Assembly: GCA_963736715.1 (NCBI GenBank)
Contig: CAVTQA010000048.1
Location: 1-64,000 of the forward strand
DNA from: AP-15 sp963736715
Lineage (GTDB): Bacteria > Pseudomonadota > Alphaproteobacteria > ATCC43930 > CGMCC-115725
Length of the DNA: 64,000 nt
Reading direction: 5' to 3'
A model generated the notes under the pieces. That model did not search any database. It was not told the DNA's origin and worked only from the letters and a program-made list of their open reading frames with translations. Positions 61,562 to 64,000 of the stretch are shown here, piece after piece. The translations under genes and the position numbers were made by a program. Within the stretch, counting starts at the first letter, position 1. The number at the start of each line of letters is the position of its first letter.

Positions 61562-63542
61562 TCCACACCGGAACAGCGGAGACCACAGTGGCGGCGGCTG
61601 CGCCAAAGATCACGACCAGCCAGGGCGGCACCGCCCAGAACGCCAGCAGCAGGAAAGCCAGAAGGCCGATCGCGAAATCGGCAGGTCCGAATATCGCGCT
61701 GGTCCATACCGGCTTATAGAGCGCGGCGAGCAATAGACCCACCACCGCTGCGTTAACGCCGCGCAAGGCGGATTGCACGCCCGGCCGGCGGCGCAGCGTG
61801 TCCCAGAACGGCAACGCGCCGATCAACAGCAGAAATGACGGCAGAAATATCGCCACGACACAGATCAGGCCGCCGAGCCAGCCATTGGGCTTCGGACCCA
61901 TGACCGTGCCGAGATAGGCAGCGAAGGTGAACAGCGGCCCCGGCACCGCTTGTGCCGCACCATAGCCGGCGAGAAAGGCGTCGTTGGTCACCCAACCCGG
62001 CGGCACCACGGAAGACTGCAGCAGCGGCAGCACCACGTGGCCGCCGCCGAACACCAAAGCGCCCGAGCGATAGAATGAATCGAAGAGCGCAAGCGCGTGC
62101 GACGGGACCGCTGCGGCGAGCAGCGGAAGCCCGCCCAGCAATGCGAAAAAGCCGACGAGAGCGATCACCGACCAGGCACGCGGCAGGTGAACCGCGAGCG
62201 AGTGTTGACCCTGAGGTTGCGGTCCGGCGCGCAACAATCCCCAGCCGATCAGCCCGCCGGCGGCGATCGCACCGATTTGACCAGGGGCGGAGGGTATCGC
62301 GAGCGCGACCATGGCTGCACCGACGGCGATGGTGGCGCGTTCGCGGTCCGGACACAAATTCCTCGCCATTCCCCATACGGCCTGCGCGACAACCGCCACT
62401 GCGACGATCTTGAGACCGTGCAGCCAAGCCGAATCGGCCAGGTTGCCGAACGCCGTCACACCGTAGCCGAAGAGGATCATCGCGACGGCCGACGGCCCGG
62501 TGAAACCGAGCCATGCGCACAGCGCTCCGGGAATTCCCGCGCGCAATATGCCGATGCTGATGCCGGTCTGGCTGCTCGCCGGCCCCGGCAGGAATTGGCA
62601 GAGCGCGACGATGTCGGCGTAAGCCGCCTCGTCGAGCCAGCGGCGCCGCTCGACAAACTCGACGCGGAAATAGCCGAGATGCGCAACCGGCCCGCCAAAC
62701 GACGTCAGCCCCAGACGCAGAAAGACCCGCAGCACCTCGAGCGGCGAATTGCGCCGCTCGGGATCCGACGCAATGTCCGCTTGCGCCACGCCTCGACCCT
62801 CTGCCTTACGCCTTGGGCGGCGGCGGGCCGTGAACTGTGCGAGATCGGCAAAGCCCAAGCTCTGCTCGATTTGCGCGATCTGCTTGACGGCGTCCTCATA
62901 GCCGTCCTTGCCAAAGGTCCGGTGCTCGATCTCTTCGAACATGTCGCCGATCTCCCGAAGCTGCCGCTCCGAAAGGGCGTCCTTCCAGGCCGGGAACACG
63001 ATCGTGTCCTCGCGCGCCGCGTGGTTCTGGTACATGAGCACGAAAGTTTCGAACACTCGGGCGAGCGGTTCGGCATCGCCGGCGCCGATCCCGGCCTTTC
63101 CGGCAACCGACAAGATGTAGTCGGTGATCTCGCGGCCGCGATTGTGCTGCGCGATCAGCACGTCGACATAGGCGCTGGCAGGGCTGCCGGCCTTGCGCAG
63201 CGCCGGGAAGATATGGGCTTCCTCGAGCAATTTCTCGTGGTAATTCTCGCCAAAGTCGCGGAACAATTTTGCTGTCCGAGCGATCGCGCCGGCATCGAGG
63301 CCGGCGGGATTGGCGCGAAGCTTGGGAACGGTTTCGATGTAGACGAGCAGGGCGCGCCGCAGCACGCCATGCTCGCGCATCAAATCCTCGACGGCGCCGA
63401 CTTCCTTCTCTTCGCCCCGGCTTCTTCCCTTTTCAGCTGCACCGGCAGAGGAGGAACCTTGAAAGGACGAGAGCAAGGCTGCGCCGCTGATCCCGGCCGT
63501 CAAAATCACTCGCCGCTGCAGATCAGAAAAATCGGCCATCAT
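61554..63542 (-). CDS. Hemerythrin-like domain plus ChrA chromate transporter in one frame
   Basis: About 662 residues. Part one (to about residue 240): twin-Arg-type leader LQRRVILTAGISGAALLSSF, then a hemerythrin-like four-helix bundle with His/Glu ligands (DLMREHGVLRRALLVYIETV, YHEKLLEEAHIFPALRKAGS, LIAQHNRGREITDYI, YQNHAAREDTIVFPAWKD). Part two: ChrA from LRVFLRLGLTSFGGPVAHLG, with QFLPGPASSQTGISIGILRA and the second CHR repeat FGGGHVVLPLLQSSVVPPGW and AQAVPGPLFTFAAYLG. These are normally two proteins: shifting one base in CGCCGCCGCCC near 62815 gives a normal PPPPKA-stop end, so the fusion may be an indel. AAGGAGG precedes the ATG. Confidence 0.8.
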   Translation of the reverse strand: MMADFSDLQRRVILTAGISGAALLSSFQGSSSAGAAEKGRSRGEEKEVGAVEDLMREHGVLRRALLVYIETVPKLRANPAGLDAGAIARTAKLFRDFGENYHEKLLEEAHIFPALRKAGSPASAYVDVLIAQHNRGREITDYILSVAGKAGIGAGDAEPLARVFETFVLMYQNHAAREDTIVFPAWKDALSERQLREIGDMFEEIEHRTFGKDGYEDAVKQIAQIEQSLGFADLAQFTARRRPRRKAEGRGVAQADIASDPERRNSPLEVLRVFLRLGLTSFGGPVAHLGYFRVEFVERRRWLDEAAYADIVALCQFLPGPASSQTGISIGILRAGIPGALCAWLGFTGPSAVAMILFGYGVTAFGNLADSAWLHGLKIVAVAVVAQAVWGMARNLCPDRERATIAVGAAMVALAIPSAPGQIGAIAAGGLIGWGLLRAGPQPQGQHSLAVHLPRAWSVIALVGFFALLGGLPLLAAAVPSHALALFDSFYRSGALVFGGGHVVLPLLQSSVVPPGWVTNDAFLAGYGAAQAVPGPLFTFAAYLGTVMGPKPNGWLGGLICVVAIFLPSFLLLIGALPFWDTLRRRPGVQSALRGVNAAVVGLLLAALYKPVWTSAIFGPADFAIGLLAFLLLAFWAVPPWLVVIFGAAAATVVSAVPVWNG

Positions 63543-63549
63543 CGCCTCC

Positions 63550-63735
63550 TTACGTTGGATCGTCCTCGAAGAGCTCACCAAACAATTCCCGTACCTTGAG
63601 TTTGGCAGCAGCAAGCGCCGCCTCGCCGGCTTGCGTCGCATAATAGACGCGCCGGACGGCGCTGCCCGAACGTTCCTCGGTCGAGGACAAGTAGCCGCGC
63701 TCCTCCAGCCCGTGCAGGGAGAGGGGAATTTTCCG
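63550..63735 (-). pseudogene. PadR-type regulator, C-terminal fragment
   Basis: About 60 residues match the second half of a short PadR winged helix: LSLHGLEERGYLSSTEERSG, RRVYYATQAGEAALAAAKLK, VRELFGELFED. The N-terminal recognition helix is missing; upstream sequence instead runs into the end of a copper ATPase gene. The fragment overlaps frames of both neighbours. Its position before the hemerythrin-ChrA frame suggests it once controlled that unit. Confidence 0.65.
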
Positions 63736-63751
63736 GTGTCCGCGATCCCCC

Positions 63752-64000
63752 TCACAGGCGCACATTGCGCAGGCGCAGTGCGTTGCCGATGACGAGCACC
63801 GAGCTCGCGCTCATCGCAGCGCTCGCGATCATCGGGTTGAGCAAGAGACCGAATGCCGGGTAGAGCGCGCCGGCGGCGACAGGGATCGCGAGGCCGTTAA
63901 AGACGAAGGCGAAGAACAGGTTCTCGCGGATGTTCCGCATGACCGCGCGGGAGAGTGCGCGGGCCCGCACGATGCCCTGCAAATCCCCTTTGACCAATGT
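63752..64000 (-). CDS. Copper-translocating P-type ATPase, C-terminal end (partial)
   Basis: The gene continues past the right edge. The visible 82 residues are the end of a P1B-type ATPase: the motif LVKGDLQGIVRARALSRAVM, the penultimate membrane helix with NIRENLFFAFVFNGLAIPVA, and the last, GLLLNPMIASAAMSASSVLV, which carries the Met/Ser pattern of Cu pumps. Stop at 63752. A shifted PadR remnant follows. Confidence 0.85.
   Translation of the reverse strand, partial: TLVKGDLQGIVRARALSRAVMRNIRENLFFAFVFNGLAIPVAAGALYPAFGLLLNPMIASAAMSASSVLVIGNALRLRNVRL

Noticed and set aside
62097..63599. 500-codon plus-strand frame opposite hemerythrin-ChrA
   Set aside because: Antisense to a well-supported gene, with GC-frame composition and no recognisable domain.

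Overview
The window is GC-rich and gene-dense. Its gene content points to an alphaproteobacterium of the Rhizobiales/Rhodospirillales type: a SciP-like DUF1153 protein, DUF2852, DUF1499, DUF5681, MlaC/HpnM-family proteins, a DUF3489/DUF2924/large-recombinase mobile trio, REP-like palindromes and many amidohydrolase and CaiB-type CoA-transferase genes. The species cannot be fixed from sequence reading alone. No rRNA gene, intact tRNA or CRISPR array was found.

Left third (about 1-20 kb), accessory and decaying. It opens with a mobile trio (DUF3489, DUF2924, frameshifted serine recombinase). Next come a TetR regulator, an MlaC/HpnM-like protein and a YihY membrane protein, all lying between two diverged inverted copies of a ~200 bp element that ends in a tRNA 3'-end-like remnant. 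The right-hand copy replaces most of a Zn/Mn ABC permease gene, leaving the ATPase with a metal-box-like palindrome upstream. A cyclase / sugar-binding-like protein / MFS group follows, the last two frameshifted, then a Phd-VapC toxin-antitoxin pair, a partial copy of the D-threonine-aldolase-like gene found intact at 19.3-20.4 kb, and a frameshifted EamA exporter. At 14.0-15.1 kb lies the most unusual object: a short gene built of three 27-residue repeats, each with one Cys, directly upstream of a DUF6065 gene on the same strand. A SciP-like regulator and a large BTAD/TolB-like/TPR regulator close this part.

Middle (20-36 kb). Housekeeping-like genes (DSD1-family PLP enzyme, DUF72, ABC-F ATPase, OmpA-family porin, FAD-linked oxidase) alternate with small secreted proteins. 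There is also a small AT-rich islet at 32.1-34.0 kb, with a resolvase, a protein carrying a HEPN-like motif and an unknown membrane-anchored protein. A large amidase with four frameshifts follows.

Right (36.5-61.5 kb), largely intact and catabolic. It holds an M20 aminoacylase, an Fe-ADH/maleylacetate reductase-like enzyme, the circularly permuted ATP-grasp / alpha-E / transglutaminase triad, an N-acyl-D-amino-acid deacylase, an SMP-30 lactonase, a dihydropyrimidinase, two CoA transferases, an orphan molybdenum hydroxylase large subunit, the three-subunit 5-oxoprolinase PxpABC, an LLM flavin oxidoreductase, a YncE-like propeller protein and a creatininase. Together these suggest hydrolysis of amides, cyclic imides, lactams and N-acyl amino acids, followed by CoA activation and oxidation. 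The window ends with a hemerythrin-ChrA reading frame, a truncated PadR regulator and the 3' end of a copper P-type ATPase.

At least ten genes in the first 36.4 kb are broken by single-base indels, while 36.5-61.5 kb is clean. This is either real decay of an accessory region or local sequence error, and it affects many calls below.
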